Assembly: GCF_018882335.1 (NCBI RefSeq)
Contig: NZ_JACVOS010000005.1
Coordinates: 124,001-188,000, forward strand
DNA length: 64,000 bases
Reading direction: 5' to 3'
Source: Polynucleobacter sp. AM-25C3
Lineage (GTDB): Bacteria > Pseudomonadota > Gammaproteobacteria > Burkholderiales > Burkholderiaceae
Part shown: positions 63,784 to 64,000 of the stretch, piece after piece
Layout of the letters: each line of letters starts with the position of its first letter
Numbering within the stretch: the first letter of the stretch is position 1
The notes under the pieces: generated by a model
Databases searched by the model: none
What the model was told of the DNA's origin: nothing
Seen by the model: the letters and a program-made list of their open reading frames with translations, nothing else
Made by a program: the position numbers and the translations under genes

Positions 63784-64000
63784 GGTCTGATGATATTTTA
63801 TCGGTAATAGTAAGCTACAACGATGCATTCGCCCTTCAACGATGTGTTGATTCCGTCTTATCCCAGACTGGCTACGTTCATATAGTTGACAACAATTCAA
63901 ATCCTGAGGTGCAAAATGCTTTATTGAGATTACAAGCTGAAGAGGGCTTAAGTATTTGTAAATTTCCAGAAAATCGAGGGATAGCCTCGGCATTGAATGA
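63780..64000 (+). CDS. family 2 glycosyltransferase, N-terminal fragment
   Basis: Starts with TTG overlapping the previous stop (TTGA) and runs off the window after 73 codons. LSVIVSYND...LQRCVDSVLSQ, HIVDNNSNPEVQ and FPENRGIASALN are the rhamnosyltransferase-type GT2 start. The acidic DxD site would lie beyond the edge. Confidence 0.85.
   Translation, partial: MRSDDILSVIVSYNDAFALQRCVDSVLSQTGYVHIVDNNSNPEVQNALLRLQAEEGLSICKFPENRGIASALN

Overview
The window looks like a chromosome segment of a betaproteobacterium of the order Burkholderiales, most like a freshwater Polynucleobacter. This rests on gene content and order: ribBA-ribH-nusB, tolQRAB-pal-cpoB-queC, exbB-exbD-lpxK-Trm112-kdsB-adk, glyA-nrdR, and a HiPIP ferredoxin-like protein. 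Compact genes and moderate G+C also fit. The species was not tested by any search.

Bases 1-32600 are a housekeeping backbone. It holds the end of trmB, gabD, the riboflavin genes (ribBA, ribH and nusB leftward; ribD and ribE rightward) with a four-gene minor-pilin operon between them, queC, the tol-pal operon, glyA-nrdR, a Kdo/lipid A/Tol-like operon (exbB to adk), xseA, murB, yajQ, xerD, plsY, folE and a high-potential iron-sulfur protein. Seven toxin-antitoxin modules or remnants sit in the joints of this backbone: Phd-RelE, Xre-RES (antisense inside tol-pal), a stop-interrupted Xre antitoxin, HigBA-like, a BrnTA remnant, HicAB and VapBC. A duplicated xerD 3' end lies beyond hicAB.

Bases 32900-64000 are a long surface-polysaccharide cluster, nearly all on the + strand. 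The first part makes GDP-sugars: manC, a GMD-like gene, gmd and fcl. Next come a putative glycosyltransferase, two FkbM-like methyltransferases, a WaaL/Wzy-like membrane protein and a leftward beta-propeller gene. Then follow a Wzz-like gene of foreign, GC-rich composition, a second fcl, a C-methyltransferase and a PglK-like ABC flippase.

Bases 48355-57826 carry a nearly complete legionaminic acid pathway: legB, legC, legH, legI, legG, ptmE and legF. A PseA/WbpG-type amidotransferase with dedicated HisF/HisH-like ammonia-supplying partners is embedded before legF. Together these predict a CMP-activated legionaminic acid carrying an acetamidino group.

The distal part (57900-64000) is AT-rich. 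It holds a methyltransferase, a GT-B-like protein, GT2 glycosyltransferases, a third GMD-like gene and a Wzy-like polymerase. It appears to be the strain-variable end of the cluster, and the last gene runs off the window.
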